Below, piece by piece: positions 26,729-39,132 of a stretch of DNA of 64,000 nucleotides; within the stretch, counting starts at the first letter, position 1, and each line of letters opens with the position of its first letter. Both the position numbers and the translations under genes were made by a program. Below the pieces are notes generated by a model. The model did no database searches. It was not told where the DNA came from and was given only the letters and a program-made list of their open reading frames with translations. The stretch is from Deinococcus psychrotolerans (GTDB lineage: Bacteria > Deinococcota > Deinococci > Deinococcales > Deinococcaceae): contig NZ_CP034183.1 of NCBI RefSeq assembly GCF_003860465.1, positions 1,256,501 to 1,320,500 on the forward strand, given 5' to 3'.

Positions 26729-27976
26729 TTACTGACCAGAGCAGCCCAACGCTGACGTTCCCGAATTGGCAGGAGAAGCCGGAACAGGGGTGGGATTGCC
26801 GCTCAGGCTGCTGGAACTACTGGCGCTGCCCCCATCATCAGGAAATTGACCGCCGATCTGTCCTTCCGCCAGTACGGTATTGAGGTCGAGGTTGTAGCGG
26901 ATCACCAAAGCGCAAATCACTTCCTCACCGTTGACCGACTCGGCAAGTTTGTCGGGGCTGCCGCGCAAAATGGCGACATTGGCGGCGTCGTCGTAATCTA
27001 CCCGCGCCGCCTTACTGACCCGCCCAGCATTTTTCAGCACCACTGTTCCCACCAAAGTCGTGGTTTCGTTGTCCACATTCACATCTATGCGCTCGCTGGT
27101 GCCGGTCAGCCGCTCGGTTTCGGACTTGCCCGCAGCGGGAGCGCGGTCAAAGGTGATTGGGCCGTCGATGCGGGCTACACCGTCGGATTCGTCGTAAACC
27201 AGCGTTTTGCCTTTCAAATTGGTGCGGCCCTGATTGACGAAGACCGTATCGGGCGCGGGTTTGGAATCCGCCTGTACGGCGCAGCGGCTGAGACGGTCTG
27301 TTTTGCCCTGCGGCGGCTCGTCCAAAAACTGAGCGGTTCCGGCGCTCATTTCGATGTGACCGTCGCCGCCTTCTTGCTGGGTCACCAGGGCCAGCGGAGC
27401 GCGGATCAGATTTTTGTCCACCGTGACCTGAATGCCGCCCGGCCCCGTCTCCGAAAAGACCGATTCTGTGGGACTCCCCGGCGGGTCGCTGTCTTGCGGC
27501 GTGCAGGACGCAAAAATGCCGGTGTCGTCGGTCAGGCCGGTGCGGACAATTTTGATGACCCGCTGCTTGCCGTCCTTGGCTTTGCGGGTCAGGGTGACGC
27601 TGGCTCCTTCCTGATCGGCGGCTGGGCTTGGGTCGGCTGGCGTTGAATCCGTTGAAGTTGAATTCACGCTGTCTACCGAGTCCGGCCCATCAAGAGAAGC
27701 AGGGTCGGGGGGGGGCGTGTCCGGATTGGCCGAGTCCGAAGCTGTCAGTTCTGGACTCCCCTCTTCGGCTGGAAAAGCGGGATCAGCGGGCGTCGTCTGC
27801 GTAGGTGGCGTCTGCGCGGGTAGCCGTGCTGGAGGCGGGGGTGCACTCGGCGGTGTAGGACTGGTCAGGGCCGGACTGCTCGGCGGCTGGCTCTGCGCCA
27901 AGGCCAAATTTGGCAGATCCGCCACACCCGCCAGACTCAGCAACAGCGCCCCCAGTATCAGACCCCGCTTGTTCAC
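26729..27976 (-). CDS. Exported OstA/LptA-like protein with Pro/Ser/Thr-rich linker
   Basis: 415-aa protein. Signal peptide (residues 1-28), then a ~110-residue disordered stretch of P, S, T, D and A that could span the thick cell wall. The rest consists of OstA/LptA-type beta-jellyroll repeats: [56 protein letters not shown] tail of Gly/Ser follows. Three related genes lie in a row on this strand. In Gram-negatives such proteins form the periplasmic bridge for LPS; here the cargo is unknown. The annotation as LptA-like rests on repeat pattern. Confidence 0.7.
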   Translation of the reverse strand: MNKRGLILGALLLSLAGVADLPNLALAQSQPPSSPALTSPTPPSAPPPPARLPAQTPPTQTTPADPAFPAEEGSPELTASDSANPDTPPPDPASLDGPDSVDSVNSTSTDSTPADPSPAADQEGASVTLTRKAKDGKQRVIKIVRTGLTDDTGIFASCTPQDSDPPGSPTESVFSETGPGGIQVTVDKNLIRAPLALVTQQEGGDGHIEMSAGTAQFLDEPPQGKTDRLSRCAVQADSKPAPDTVFVNQGRTNLKGKTLVYDESDGVARIDGPITFDRAPAAGKSETERLTGTSERIDVNVDNETTTLVGTVVLKNAGRVSKAARVDYDDAANVAILRGSPDKLAESVNGEEVICALVIRYNLDLNTVLAEGQIGGQFPDDGGSASSSSSLSGNPTPVPASPANSGTSALGCSGQ

Positions 27977-28007
27977 GCCTTCACGTCCGCATCCTTCATT
28001 TGAGCCG

Positions 28008-28913
28008 TTACTTCTCGCCGGTCAGCTTAAAGCGCTCAGCCGGAATTACGTAAGGCTTACTCAGCGCCCGCACACGGCCCAAATCGGTGCGCTGCTCCAA
28101 GTAGCCGTTGGGCAGGGCCTTTACTTTGGTGCCACTCTTGCTGTCCACGCTCACGGCATTGCCCACCACGTAGGCCACGTTGTTTTTATCGTCGTAATAC
28201 ACCGCGTCGCCGGTGGTGGTGCTCGTTCCCTGCGTCAGTTTGACATTTCCTTTGACATACAGCAGCTTGCCCTTGGTGGCGAGGCGGGCCACGTCGCCCA
28301 TGATGTTGAGTTCTTTTTGCTTGGCGGTCGCGGCGCGGCTGAGGCTAGGATCGCCAGTCAAGAGGCCCACTTCCTTGTCTTCGTCAAACACCAGCTTGTC
28401 GGCTTTGCCGGTTTGCGTGCCGCTGACGAGTTGCACATTTCCGGTCGAAGTGCTGATGTTGTTGTCCACATCCAAACTCATCTGGGCGGCTTTGATATTC
28501 ACCGGATCGCCGTCGTCTTTTTTCTCCGGCACGAATATGGCGCTGGGCGTGCCGGTCAGCACACCCTGACCGGTCGCTTCGCTGTAGGCGAGTTGTCCGC
28601 CCTTGGCCGTCAAACGGCCCCGCACCACGCTCACATCCGCGCCGCCGCCGCTAAAGGTCGCGGTGCGCTTGCCCTCGGATTCAGCCAACGTGCTGCTCGC
28701 CGGAGCGGTGAGCACAGCCGAGTTCGCTGAAATGTTGATGCTATTGACGCTGGCCTTGACCGACCCACCATTTTTACCGGTGTAATTGATCGGGCCGTTT
28801 CGCAAGTTGCCTTGCACCATCGCCGCCGTATCAAAGCGCAACACGCGGTCAACTTGAGCGGCGAAGGCGGAAGTCAGAAGTGCAGCGGTCAAAAAAAGAG
28901 CAGGACGTTTCAT
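28008..28913 (-). CDS. Exported OstA/LptA-like protein
   Basis: 301-aa protein with signal peptide [19 protein letters not shown]. Several OstA repeats follow: [60 protein letters not shown]. These are the LptA/LptD-N jellyroll strands that carry lipid across the periplasm. Start 28913 is fixed by AAGGAG 6 nt upstream. The gene lies 61 bp after the LptC-like gene and 31 bp before the second OstA-like gene, so the three form an operon. Confidence 0.8.
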   Translation of the reverse strand: MKRPALFLTAALLTSAFAAQVDRVLRFDTAAMVQGNLRNGPINYTGKNGGSVKASVNSINISANSAVLTAPASSTLAESEGKRTATFSGGGADVSVVRGRLTAKGGQLAYSEATGQGVLTGTPSAIFVPEKKDDGDPVNIKAAQMSLDVDNNISTSTGNVQLVSGTQTGKADKLVFDEDKEVGLLTGDPSLSRAATAKQKELNIMGDVARLATKGKLLYVKGNVKLTQGTSTTTGDAVYYDDKNNVAYVVGNAVSVDSKSGTKVKALPNGYLEQRTDLGRVRALSKPYVIPAERFKLTGEK

Positions 28914-28974
28914 TAGATCTCCTTGAAAACAGTGTGCATTTGATTGTTGGAATAAACATCGAAGTGAACCCTCT

Positions 28975-29646
28975 TCAGCGCGGCTCCACTTTTCCGTTGA
29001 CACAGCGAGTCGATGGGTAAGTGTGCAGTCCTTCATCTTGGCGGCTTTTGGGCTGCTCAGCTTGAAAGTTACTGAAATCAAAATTGGCGGTGATGTTGAT
29101 GAACCTTCCCTTGGTAATAGGTGAGTTGAGTTCACCCGCAGGAGCGCTGTAGCCACCTTGCTGATTGATGACCACTTCTTTGTTGCCCGTTGAGGACAAC
29201 GTAAAGGTGCTGCAATCCGCCAAGGTATAGAGTTCGGCTTGCTTGGCGTGCAAGTTGTCTTGGCCGTCAATCACCAGATTGGTGGCCTTGATGGTCATGT
29301 CCTTTTGCAGGTTGCCTGCCGCGTCCTGCGCCCAGCGTTCGCCCTGACCGAGTTGATCGAGCGCCGTTTCGCCTTTCTCAGGATCGACGCTGATCTCCCC
29401 CGCTGCAAATCGCCACTCGGCTTTGGGATCCTGCGCCGGATACAACCGCAACTTGACGCCCTCTAACTTGACGCCGGAGCCGCGCACGCTGGAAGCGGCG
29501 GGCAGCAGCGCGAAGATCAGGCCAAACAGCACCAGCGCCAGCAAAGCCGCCGCACTAAAGCGCAGCATAAAGCCGCCTTTTGGCCAGGCCTGCGCCCAAA
29601 TCTTGAACCCCAACGCTTCGTAACACGCTGGCATGATAGCCGCCAC
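28975..29646 (-). CDS. LptC-like bitopic protein
   Basis: About 223-aa protein with one N-terminal membrane helix ([20 protein letters not shown]) and an external beta-rich domain like LptC ([40 protein letters not shown]). LptC normally hands lipid from the LptFG permease to LptA, and here it heads a run of two LptA-like genes. The start is uncertain: GTG 29646, ATG 29634 or even ATG 29568 directly before the membrane helix. A divergent tatD gene lies upstream. Confidence 0.65.
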   Translation of the reverse strand: MAAIMPACYEALGFKIWAQAWPKGGFMLRFSAAALLALVLFGLIFALLPAASSVRGSGVKLEGVKLRLYPAQDPKAEWRFAAGEISVDPEKGETALDQLGQGERWAQDAAGNLQKDMTIKATNLVIDGQDNLHAKQAELYTLADCSTFTLSSTGNKEVVINQQGGYSAPAGELNSPITKGRFINITANFDFSNFQAEQPKSRQDEGLHTYPSTRCVNGKVEPR

Positions 29647-29726
29647 GGCTCATGAGAGTGCTTAGGGCGGTGTGATGACAAGCGGCGCAGATGAGGGTGG
29701 GCGTCAGATTAGGGCCGCTTGAACGC

Positions 29727-29732
29727 TACCCT
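29727..29732 (+). promoter_or_regulatory. Leaderless -10 box (TACCCT) for tatD
   Basis: TACCCT ends 7 nt before ATG 29740 and excludes the longer in-frame start at 29719. Confidence 0.6.
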
Positions 29733-29739
29733 GAGCAGC

Positions 29740-30504
29740 ATGATTGACACCCACTGCCACCTCGATTACCTCGAAGACCCCGCATCGGCCCGCTTTGAGC
29801 TGGGCCTGAGCGCCATGATCTGCGTCGGCGCAAATGTGCAGCACGCCCGCAGCGCCCTTGCGTTGGCCGAGCAGTACCCCGAAGTATGGGCCAGCGTCGG
29901 CCTGCATCCCACCGATGTGGCGCAGGAAGACAGCCCCGAAACCAGAGCCGACCTAGAAGCCCTCAGCTTGATGCCCAAAGTCGTGGCCATCGGCGAAACC
30001 GGCCTGGACGATTACTGGGCACACGACCAACTGGAGGTGCAGCGCTCAGCGTTCGAGTGGCAACTCGACTTGGCGCGGCGGCGCGATATGCCGGTCATCG
30101 TGCACACCCGCGACGCGGCGGGCGGCGAGCGGGCCAGTTTGGGCTGCGCCGAGATCATCGCGGCCTCAGGTTGGAGCAAAGGCATTTTGCACTGCTGCAA
30201 CGGCCACGCCGGACTGCTCAGGGCCGCGCTGGATGCGGGCTGGCACGTTTCGTTCGCGGGCAATCTCACCTACAAAAACGCCCACGCCATTCAGGAAGCC
30301 GCCTGCTATGTACCACTTGAGCGCCTGCTCGTCGAAACCGACGCTCCGTTCCTGGCTCCTGTTCCCAAACGCGGCAAGCCCAACCGGCCCGGCTACGTGC
30401 GCTACACCTTGCAGTTTTTGGCCAAGTTGCGCGGCCTCAGCGAGGAAGCCATGCAGCAGCAGACCGACGCCAATGCCCGCAGCGTCTACCGCTTGATGGA
30501 GTAA
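29740..30504 (+). CDS. tatD: TatD-family metal-dependent hydrolase/DNase
   Basis: 254-aa TIM-barrel metalloenzyme. Metal ligands and family motifs: [10 protein letters not shown] at the start, [30 protein letters not shown] (His) and [20 protein letters not shown] with the catalytic Asp. TatD proteins act as 3'-5' exonucleases in DNA repair and apoptotic-like DNA degradation; some act on D-aminoacyl-tRNA. The start at [10 protein letters not shown] is chosen from the -10 box and from the family's usual N-terminus. Confidence 0.93.
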   Translation: MIDTHCHLDYLEDPASARFELGLSAMICVGANVQHARSALALAEQYPEVWASVGLHPTDVAQEDSPETRADLEALSLMPKVVAIGETGLDDYWAHDQLEVQRSAFEWQLDLARRRDMPVIVHTRDAAGGERASLGCAEIIAASGWSKGILHCCNGHAGLLRAALDAGWHVSFAGNLTYKNAHAIQEAACYVPLERLLVETDAPFLAPVPKRGKPNRPGYVRYTLQFLAKLRGLSEEAMQQQTDANARSVYRLME

Positions 30505-30533
30505 AGCTATTCGCTGATATTTCCTGCATTTTT

Positions 30534-30539
30534 TAAGTT
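30534..30539 (+). promoter_or_regulatory. Possible leaderless -10 box (TAAGTT) for the diguanylate cyclase
   Basis: TAAGTT ends 8 nt before ATG 30548, one or two nt longer than most leaderless promoters here. Confidence 0.4.
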
Positions 30540-30547
30540 CATCTTAA

Positions 30548-31660
30548 ATGAATTCAGAGGTTTGTCAGGCAAACCTGTCAGACTCTGAAGTGAACTTTCT
30601 GATGCCCACTCCTCTTCCAAAGCCCACTTCACTTGACGGCCCGAAACGCTCGACGTATTTGGCCACCGCTTGCTGCTTACTTTTGTTCAGCAGCGTGCGC
30701 TTGGCGACGCTCTTGGCGGTGGGGCCGCTCAACCCGCTCGGTGTGGCGCTCAGTACCTTGCTGCTGCTGCTGTCTTTTTGGACCATCTGGGCATTGAGAC
30801 AGAAAAACTTGGCCCTTCCGCTTATTGAGAAAACCGTACTGCTGGTGTGTGTCGGCCTCTATCTCACCTTCACCTTACAGCCGCTTTTCGGCGGCCCTCA
30901 GCGCCTCGACAACGCGGGCCTGAACGAGTTGGGAGCGCTGGCCTTGGCGGCGGGGGTTTACGTCTTTTTGCCGCTGCACCGGGCCAAGTACTGGTTGACC
31001 GCCGTGCTGGCCGGACATTTCATCAGCCGATGGGAGCCGCTGCTGCTTGAGCCGAATTGGTTGAGTCTCGGAACGCAGTTGACCCGCGATTCAGTCTTTT
31101 TGGCTACGCTGCTGCTGATTGTCTTGTTGGGCAATCACCGCAGCGCTTGGCGCGGAGCTTACGACAGCGCCAAAGCCATGCGCGATATGGCCCACACCGA
31201 CGATCTGATCGGCCTGCCCAATCGCCGCGCGGCTTACCGCTATTTTGAAAAAGCGATGCGCGGCGCTCAAACGCCTGTCAGCGTGCTGCTGCTGGATATC
31301 GACAACTTCAAGCGCATCAACGACAGCCACGGCCATGAAGCGGGCGACGCGGCGCTGCAGGCCATTGCCGCCGCCGTGCAGCGAACCCTCGGCACATCCG
31401 GCGTGCTGGTGCGCTGGGGCGGCGAAGAATTTTTGGTGCTGCTCAGCGGCATTACCCTCACCCACGCTCTGCGCGAGGCCGAAGCGCTGCGGGCAGCGGT
31501 GGAGGAACTCGCCTTGCCGTCCGGCTCAGTCACCATCAGTATCGGCGTGTCTAGCCGCATGCCCAAAGACGATGTTCAGGAACTGGTGCGCCGCGCCGAC
31601 ATCGGACTTTATCACGCCAAAACCAGCGGCAAAAACCGTGTCATAGCGCAGATCAGTTAG
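30548..31660 (+). CDS. Membrane-bound GGDEF diguanylate cyclase
   Basis: 370-aa protein. Six or so membrane segments fill residues ~35-205, forming an MHYT/7TM-like sensor of unknown input. The GGDEF domain follows from residue ~215 (AHTDDLIGLPNRRAAYRYFE), with the metal site in LLLDIDNFKRINDSHGHEAGD and the active-site motif GGEEF in VRWGGEEFLVL. It should make c-di-GMP and would oppose the EAL enzyme at 4.4 kb. No RxxD inhibitory site is obvious before GGEEF. TAAGTT ends 8 nt before ATG 30548; ATG 30602 is an alternative. Confidence 0.9.
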   Translation: MNSEVCQANLSDSEVNFLMPTPLPKPTSLDGPKRSTYLATACCLLLFSSVRLATLLAVGPLNPLGVALSTLLLLLSFWTIWALRQKNLALPLIEKTVLLVCVGLYLTFTLQPLFGGPQRLDNAGLNELGALALAAGVYVFLPLHRAKYWLTAVLAGHFISRWEPLLLEPNWLSLGTQLTRDSVFLATLLLIVLLGNHRSAWRGAYDSAKAMRDMAHTDDLIGLPNRRAAYRYFEKAMRGAQTPVSVLLLDIDNFKRINDSHGHEAGDAALQAIAAAVQRTLGTSGVLVRWGGEEFLVLLSGITLTHALREAEALRAAVEELALPSGSVTISIGVSSRMPKDDVQELVRRADIGLYHAKTSGKNRVIAQIS

Positions 31661-31716
31661 CTTCCATACGAACTCCGGTCATTCTTGCAACTCCATTTTG
31701 GAATCGGAAGCGGGCG

Positions 31717-32418
31717 TCAAGAGCCAGCCGAGTCCAAGTTGCTCGGTAAATCCGCCGCTGCTGCCTCGTCCAAGTACCAAACCGGATCGCTGACTTGGCT
31801 CACCGGATACTCGCCCTCACCGCGCCGGAGTTGCGCCAGTACCGGCGCTTTGGCCGCGCCCGTGACGAGGAGCCAGCGCTCACGGGCAGCGTTGATTTCG
31901 CTGAAGGTAAAACTGATCCGCCAGGTGCCTTGCTGCGGCACTTGATTGGCAATCACCCGCCCGCCCAGACTCAGGCCCGCCGTACCCGGGAAGAGGCTGG
32001 CGGTGTGGCCGTCGTCGCCCATGCCGAGCAAGACCAGATCGAGCTGGGCGGGCAGCAGCGCCGCGTAATCGGCAGCCGCCTGCGCGGGGTCGCGCTCACC
32101 TTCCATTCGGTGAATTTGCCCAGCCAGAAGAGGCACGAAGTCGAGCAGGCCCACTTTGGCGGTGTGGTAATTGCTCTGCGGATCTTGTGGCCCCACCGTG
32201 CGCTCGTCGCTGAAGTAGATGTGAACTTGCGGCCAAGGGACTTCGAGGCCCCGCAGAGCGGCGTACATCAGCTTGGGCGTGCTGCCGCCGGAAAGCGCGA
32301 CATGAAACGCCCCGCGCCGACCGACGGCCTCCTGAGCGGCCCGCGCGAAGGCTTCAGCGGCGGCCTGCGCGGTGGCCTGCGGCGTCGGATAAATCTGGAT
32401 TTCGCCCTGAAGTTTCAT
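31717..32418 (-). CDS. pgl: 6-phosphogluconolactonase
   Basis: 233-aa enzyme hydrolysing 6-phosphogluconolactone, second step of the oxidative pentose phosphate pathway. Motifs: [53 protein letters not shown] and [17 protein letters not shown] 32418 overlaps the opcA stop (ATGA), so it is coupled to opcA as the last gene of gnd-zwf-opcA-pgl. Length is typical. Confidence 0.93.
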   Translation of the reverse strand: MKLQGEIQIYPTPQATAQAAAEAFARAAQEAVGRRGAFHVALSGGSTPKLMYAALRGLEVPWPQVHIYFSDERTVGPQDPQSNYHTAKVGLLDFVPLLAGQIHRMEGERDPAQAAADYAALLPAQLDLVLLGMGDDGHTASLFPGTAGLSLGGRVIANQVPQQGTWRISFTFSEINAARERWLLVTGAAKAPVLAQLRRGEGEYPVSQVSDPVWYLDEAAAADLPSNLDSAGS

Positions 32419-33391
32419 AAGGAGCCGGCTTGAGCGGGTGCCGCTTCGTCCATGCTGGCGCGGGCCAGTTTCCAAGCCGCCTCGAATTCGCTGCCGCGCT
32501 CAGGGCGGGCCATCACGCGGGCCAGCCCCTCGGCCAAAGTCATGCTCGGCACCATCAAGGTGGTTTTGCGGTTGACTTTGTCAAACTTGACGCTGGACTG
32601 CACCAGTTCCGGGCCAATGGATTTGAGCAGGAAGCTCACCCCCTTTCCAGCCAGCTCCACGCCGCACAAATCGCCGTGCTGACGCTGGCAGTCGCCTCTC
32701 ACAAAGGTCACCGGGCTGAGGTCTTTCCAGCCGAGGGTGGTGGCCACCCAAGAAGCGAACAGCCGCGCCGCGCGGTCATTTCTGCCGCCCGACCAGATTT
32801 TGAGGCGGTTGACGTGGCCCAGCATTCCGGCGGCGTCTCTGCTGTCAAACAGTTGGGCCAGCCCCTCGCGCCACGCCGCCGAGCGCGACCACCCCAGGTC
32901 GGCCAGCGCGTAGTTGCGGGCCGGCGGAATATCGAGGCGCAGGCTGTCGGCAATCACCTGATCGGCCACGTCGGTGAGTTCGCGCAGCAGCGGCCCGCCG
33001 GGCGGATCGTCAGAGGCCCACCACACGTGGTTGACGGTGGCGGGGCGCAGCAGTGGCAAAATCGCTCCTCGCAGTTGGCCGGGGTTGGCCAGCAACGTCA
33101 GGCGCTCGATGTACAGCCCTTGCTGCGGCACCAGTTGGGCGTCAATGCTCATGCGCCCCGAGGCCGCCGGCTCCATCACCGCGATGATCTGGCGTCCGGC
33201 GTAGCGGCCCTCCAAGCCGGTCAGGGCTTCCTGAACGCGGCCCTGGTAGTTGGGCGTGGTCAGGGCGATGATGTTGCCGGTGTACGCCCGCGTTTCGATG
33301 TCGGTCTGCGCCCACAGCTCGTCTAAGGTGCGCTGCGCTCCCCGCACGTTGGTGGGCAGCGGGCCAAGCGGAGCGAGACTGAGCCGGGCCG

Positions 33392-33395
<4 letters not shown>
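32415..33395 (-). CDS. opcA: Glucose-6-phosphate dehydrogenase assembly protein OpcA
   Basis: 326-aa OpcA, known from cyanobacteria and actinobacteria as the factor that assembles or redox-activates G6PDH. Recognised by [47 protein letters not shown] and the context directly after zwf. GTG 33395 overlaps the zwf stop (GTGA), which fixes the start; the frame runs further upstream inside zwf but is not needed. Followed by pgl with a 4-nt overlap. Confidence 0.88.
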
Positions 33396-35364
<1,969 letters not shown>

Positions 35365-35365
<1 letters not shown>

Positions 35366-36483
35366 TACGACTGGCCTTCGTTCTTGTTGCCCGCCGCCTT
35401 GTTCCCGGTGTCTTCAGGGTTGGGGTTGACGGGGGCTTTGCCGCTTTCACCGAGTTGGCGGGCCGTGTCACCGTCACTTTGAGCGCCGGCAGCTTTGGTA
35501 CCCGACGCCGGAATGTTCTGCGGCCTGGCATCTTCTGGGGTGTGGGCTTCGGGCACGATGCTTTCCTCGGCCTCCGTCTCCACTTTCTTGACGGCGTGAC
35601 CGCCAAAGGCGCGGCGCATGGCCGAGAGCATTTTGCCGGCGTAACTGCTCTTTTGCTGGCTGCGCAGGCGCATCTGCACACTCAGGGTAATGACTGGAGC
35701 CGGAATGCCTTCGTTGAGGGCGTCCACCACTGTCCAGCGGCCCTCACCGGAGTCGGCCACGTAGTCCGAGAGGTCGCTGAATTCCGGATCGCCGCTCAGG
35801 GCGTCGGCGGTCAAATCAAGCAGCCACGAGCGGATCACGCTGCCGTGCCGCCACAGCTCAGCGATCTGGGCCATGTCGAGCTGCATTTCCGTTTTGGCAT
35901 GCATCAGCTCGAAGCCCTCGGCGTAGGCCTGCATCATGCCGTACTCAATGCCGTTGTGAACCATCTTGACGTAGTGGCCGCTGCCGGCTGGCCCCATCCG
36001 GCCCCAGCCCTGGGTGGGCGCGGGGGCCAACACTTCCAGAATCGGCGTCAGGCTGTCTACCGCCGCCTTTTCGCCGCCGACCATCATGGCGTAGCCTTCC
36101 TTAAGGCCCCAGACGCCGCCTGAGGTGCCCACGTCCACAAAGTCGATGCCGCGCTCGGCCAGCGTTTTAGCGCGGCGCTGGCTGTCTTTGTAATTGCTGT
36201 TGCCGCCGTCGATGATGATGTCGCCCTTCTGCATCTGGTCGGCCAGCTTCATCACGGTGCTCTCGGTGGCGGCCCCGCTCGGCACCATCACCCACACGGC
36301 GCGGGGGGTAGGCAGCTTGGCGATCAATTCCTCAAGCGTGCGGGCTCCCTCGGCTCCGCGCCCCTCAGCCAGCTTGATGTTGTCTTCGCTGAGGTCGTAG
36401 GCCACCACTTCCTGTCCGCCTTGCAGCAAACGCGCCACCATGTTGCCGCCCATTTTGCCCAAACCGATCATGCCTATTTTCAT
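35365..36483 (-). CDS. gnd: 6-phosphogluconate dehydrogenase, decarboxylating, with disordered acidic tail
   Basis: 372 aa, short-type 6PGDH (about 300 aa catalytic core). NADP-binding [13 protein letters not shown], then [34 protein letters not shown] and the catalytic Lys in [20 protein letters not shown]. It converts 6-phosphogluconate to ribulose-5-phosphate. After residue ~298 ([17 protein letters not shown] ...) a ~75-residue low-complexity tail follows, net acidic (my count 13 D/E against 8 K/R). AAGGAG precedes the ATG. It leads the pentose phosphate operon, overlapping zwf by 1 nt. Confidence 0.93.
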
Positions 36484-36770
36484 GTGATCTCCTTATGCTT
36501 GTTCAAAGTTCTTTGCTCGAAATTCTTCCGGACACTGGCACCGAGTACGTACGCCCTCCGGCTGAAGCTTCATTCTTTGGCATCATACGCGCAGGCCAAA
36601 CGGCAAGGCAGCCCGCTTTTTCTTAACGCAAGCCTAAGAGCAGTGGAGAGCGATGGCAACGAACTTGGATTTGTTTCTGGAGATGGTCAGCCCGCTTCTT
36701 GCTTATTTCTGCGGAGCTTTACCCACCGTGCTGGGCTGATCATGCTCCCAGCTTTCCCACGAACCCGCGC

Positions 36771-37913
36771 TTACCGCCGCGCTGCCACCCACAGCAGCGC
36801 CGCTCCCGCCACGACATACAGCGCATCGGGCGTCCAAGCCGAGAGCAGCGGCGAGAGCGCTCCGTTTTCGCCCATCACCCTGAATACACTCCAGGTGGCG
36901 TAATACAAGAAAGTCAGCAGCAGCACCCACACCAGCCCAATATTAAGGTTGCTTCTGAACGAGAAAATTGCCAGTGCGGCAGCAAAAAAAGCCATGCACA
37001 GCGCGGCGAACGGCTCGGCAAACTTGCGCTGCAAGGCGGTAAATTCCTGCGGGGCGTTGATGTTCTGGGCTTTGTACTCGCGAACTTTTTGCCACAGGTC
37101 ACGCAGCGGCAAATACACCGGTTTGAGTTCGTCGCCGCCCTCGAAGCTGGCCTGCAAATCCTGCACCGGCAAGGTGCCGCGCTCAAAACTCAGCACGGTG
37201 GAGGGCTTTTCGTTTTGGTAGGTGATGCGCTGGCCGTCAAACAGTTCGAGGACGTTGCTGCCCGCACTCAGCCGCCCACGCTGAGCCGTGATGATCTCGC
37301 GGGCCACGTCGCCGTTTCTGAGGGTGGCGATGCTCAGGCCGCGCAACTCACCGCCGGACTCCACCGAGGCGATGCTGATGGCCCGCCCGAAAGCGTCGCG
37401 CAGCACCAGTGCTTTGCCGCCCGCCACACCGAGCCCGGCGACCCTCGGATTGTCGAGGACGATCTCGCGCTGCACACTCAGCGACTGCACCTTGGCACGT
37501 GGAGTCAGGGTTTCGCCCACCGCGAAGCTCAGCAGCGTGACGGCAAGGCCCAGCCCCATCACCGGCCCGAACAACTTGGTGGGCGAGATTCCCCCGGCCT
37601 GCATCGCCTTGATTTCCGAATCGGCGGAGAGGCGCGACAGCCCCAGCAAAGTGGCAAACAGCAGCGCAATCGGCAGGCCCCGCGCCACCGCGTCGGGCAG
37701 TTGCAGGGCCACCAATTTGGCGACCAGTGCGGGATTGGCTCCCTTGGCCAGCAGCGGCGCGATAATGGCCTGAAGCGCTCCCAGCAGCAGCAGCAAAATG
37801 GTGACCGCCAGCCCCGCGAACAAAAACGGCAAGATTTCTTCCAGCAAATAGCGGTTGAGACGCCCTGAGAACAAGCCCGCCGGCGCGGCAGCTGGGCGGC
37901 TGGCCCGACTCAC
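36771..37913 (-). CDS. LptF/LptG-family (YjgP/YjgQ) permease
   Basis: 380-aa membrane protein. Three membrane segments at the N-side (LLEEILPFLFAGLAVTILLL; LPIALLFATLLGLSRLSADS; GLGLAVTLLSFAVGETLTP), a ~150-residue external beta domain (ERGTLPVQDLQASFEGG) and three at the end. The motif LSRLSADSEIKAMQAGGIS is the coupling helix that contacts the LptB ATPase. GTG 37913 overlaps the upstream permease stop (GTGA), so the two are coupled. Expected to extract lipid from the inner membrane; cargo unknown. Confidence 0.88.
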   Translation of the reverse strand: MSRASRPAAAPAGLFSGRLNRYLLEEILPFLFAGLAVTILLLLLGALQAIIAPLLAKGANPALVAKLVALQLPDAVARGLPIALLFATLLGLSRLSADSEIKAMQAGGISPTKLFGPVMGLGLAVTLLSFAVGETLTPRAKVQSLSVQREIVLDNPRVAGLGVAGGKALVLRDAFGRAISIASVESGGELRGLSIATLRNGDVAREIITAQRGRLSAGSNVLELFDGQRITYQNEKPSTVLSFERGTLPVQDLQASFEGGDELKPVYLPLRDLWQKVREYKAQNINAPQEFTALQRKFAEPFAALCMAFFAAALAIFSFRSNLNIGLVWVLLLTFLYYATWSVFRVMGENGALSPLLSAWTPDALYVVAGAALLWVAARR

Positions 37914-38968
37914 CGCAGCCTCCAGGCCATCAGCAGGCCGAACAGCGCGAACACCAGATTGGGCAGCCAAGCGGCCAGCAGGTGAGGCAGCGCACCCACG
38001 GCGGCCAGTTGCGGCGCGGTGTTCCACAGAGCGTAAAACGTCACCAGAAAGAGAATCACCGCTCCCACCGCCCAGGCCCGGTTGGTCAGCGCCAGCCCCA
38101 GCGTTCCGGCGGCCAGCACAAAGATCAGCGGCGTAAACGAATCGGCCACCCGGCGGCTGAGTTCGTAAGCGGCGCGGCGATAATCCTCGGTGTTGGGGGT
38201 GAGCGTTGCGAGCTGGGCGCGAAGCTGCGGAGTGGTGCTCTGATCGGTGGGCGGCGGCGGGCGTGCCACCACGTCGGTTTGGGCAAAGGTGATGGGCGCA
38301 CTCAGCGCCGTGATCACGCCCTGAGGGTCGACTCGGTAGCCGCCGAAAAGCGTCCACGTTTTGGCCGCCGCGTCCCAGCGCCCGCCGCTGGCGCTGTAGG
38401 TGCCCTGCGGGGTCTGCACCACCACGCCAGTCAGCGAGGATAAAGTTTTGGGGCTGCCATTGCCCAAACTGTCAATCCGCCCCGCCGTAAAAAAATTACC
38501 GCCTTCCGCGTGGGCGTAGTTCTGGGTGGTGGGCGTCGGCACGGCCAGTTTATAAATATCGGTGTAAAAATACTTGATGTACTTCTGGTTGCCACTGGGC
38601 GTCAGGTAAGCCGCGTTGAAATACACCGCCGCGCCCACCACCAGCGCTGGAAGCAGCAGCGGCCACAGCATACTCAGGGGGCGCACCCCGCCCGCGTAGG
38701 CCGCCTTGACTTCGCTGTCTTTAGCCAGCCGCCCAAAGGCCATCAGCACTGCGAACGGCACCGACACCACCAAGCAGATATTGAGCACCAGCGGCAATTG
38801 GTAACTCAGCAGCGTCAGTGCACTAAGCAGGCTGGTGTGGTACGACAGCATCGCCCCCACCGTGCCACTGATAATGTCGGTCATCTTCAAAAACAAAAAC
38901 AGCAGCACGCCCCCCGCGTAGAGCGGCGCGATTTCCTTAAACAAATAGCGTGAAAAAAGACCTCTCAT
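37910..38968 (-). CDS. LptF/LptG-family (YjgP/YjgQ) permease
   Basis: 352-aa permease with the same layout: MRGLFSRYLFKEIAPLYAGG opening, coupling motif AFGRLAKDSEVKAAYAGGVR, external beta-rich domain (GTYSASGGRWDAAAKTWTLF reads like a jellyroll strand) and terminal membrane segments. It forms a pair with the next gene, as LptF and LptG do. No LptB ATPase gene is in the window, so it must be encoded elsewhere. A TACACT -10-like box about 90 nt upstream on the minus strand is a possible promoter. Confidence 0.88.
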   Translation of the reverse strand: MRGLFSRYLFKEIAPLYAGGVLLFLFLKMTDIISGTVGAMLSYHTSLLSALTLLSYQLPLVLNICLVVSVPFAVLMAFGRLAKDSEVKAAYAGGVRPLSMLWPLLLPALVVGAAVYFNAAYLTPSGNQKYIKYFYTDIYKLAVPTPTTQNYAHAEGGNFFTAGRIDSLGNGSPKTLSSLTGVVVQTPQGTYSASGGRWDAAAKTWTLFGGYRVDPQGVITALSAPITFAQTDVVARPPPPTDQSTTPQLRAQLATLTPNTEDYRRAAYELSRRVADSFTPLIFVLAAGTLGLALTNRAWAVGAVILFLVTFYALWNTAPQLAAVGALPHLLAAWLPNLVFALFGLLMAWRLR

Positions 38969-39132
38969 GCGGGCTTGAGCGCCGACTTGAAGTCAAAGTG
39001 GAGTTTACAAAGAGCGGCGATCTTGAACACGGGGGGTAGTGTAGCAAGAGCAATTCAGCCTGTGGCAGCGGCTGCATGAGAGGCGAGGGGCCACCTGTGG
39101 GGTGGTAACGAGACATCCGGCCCGTTTGGCCC

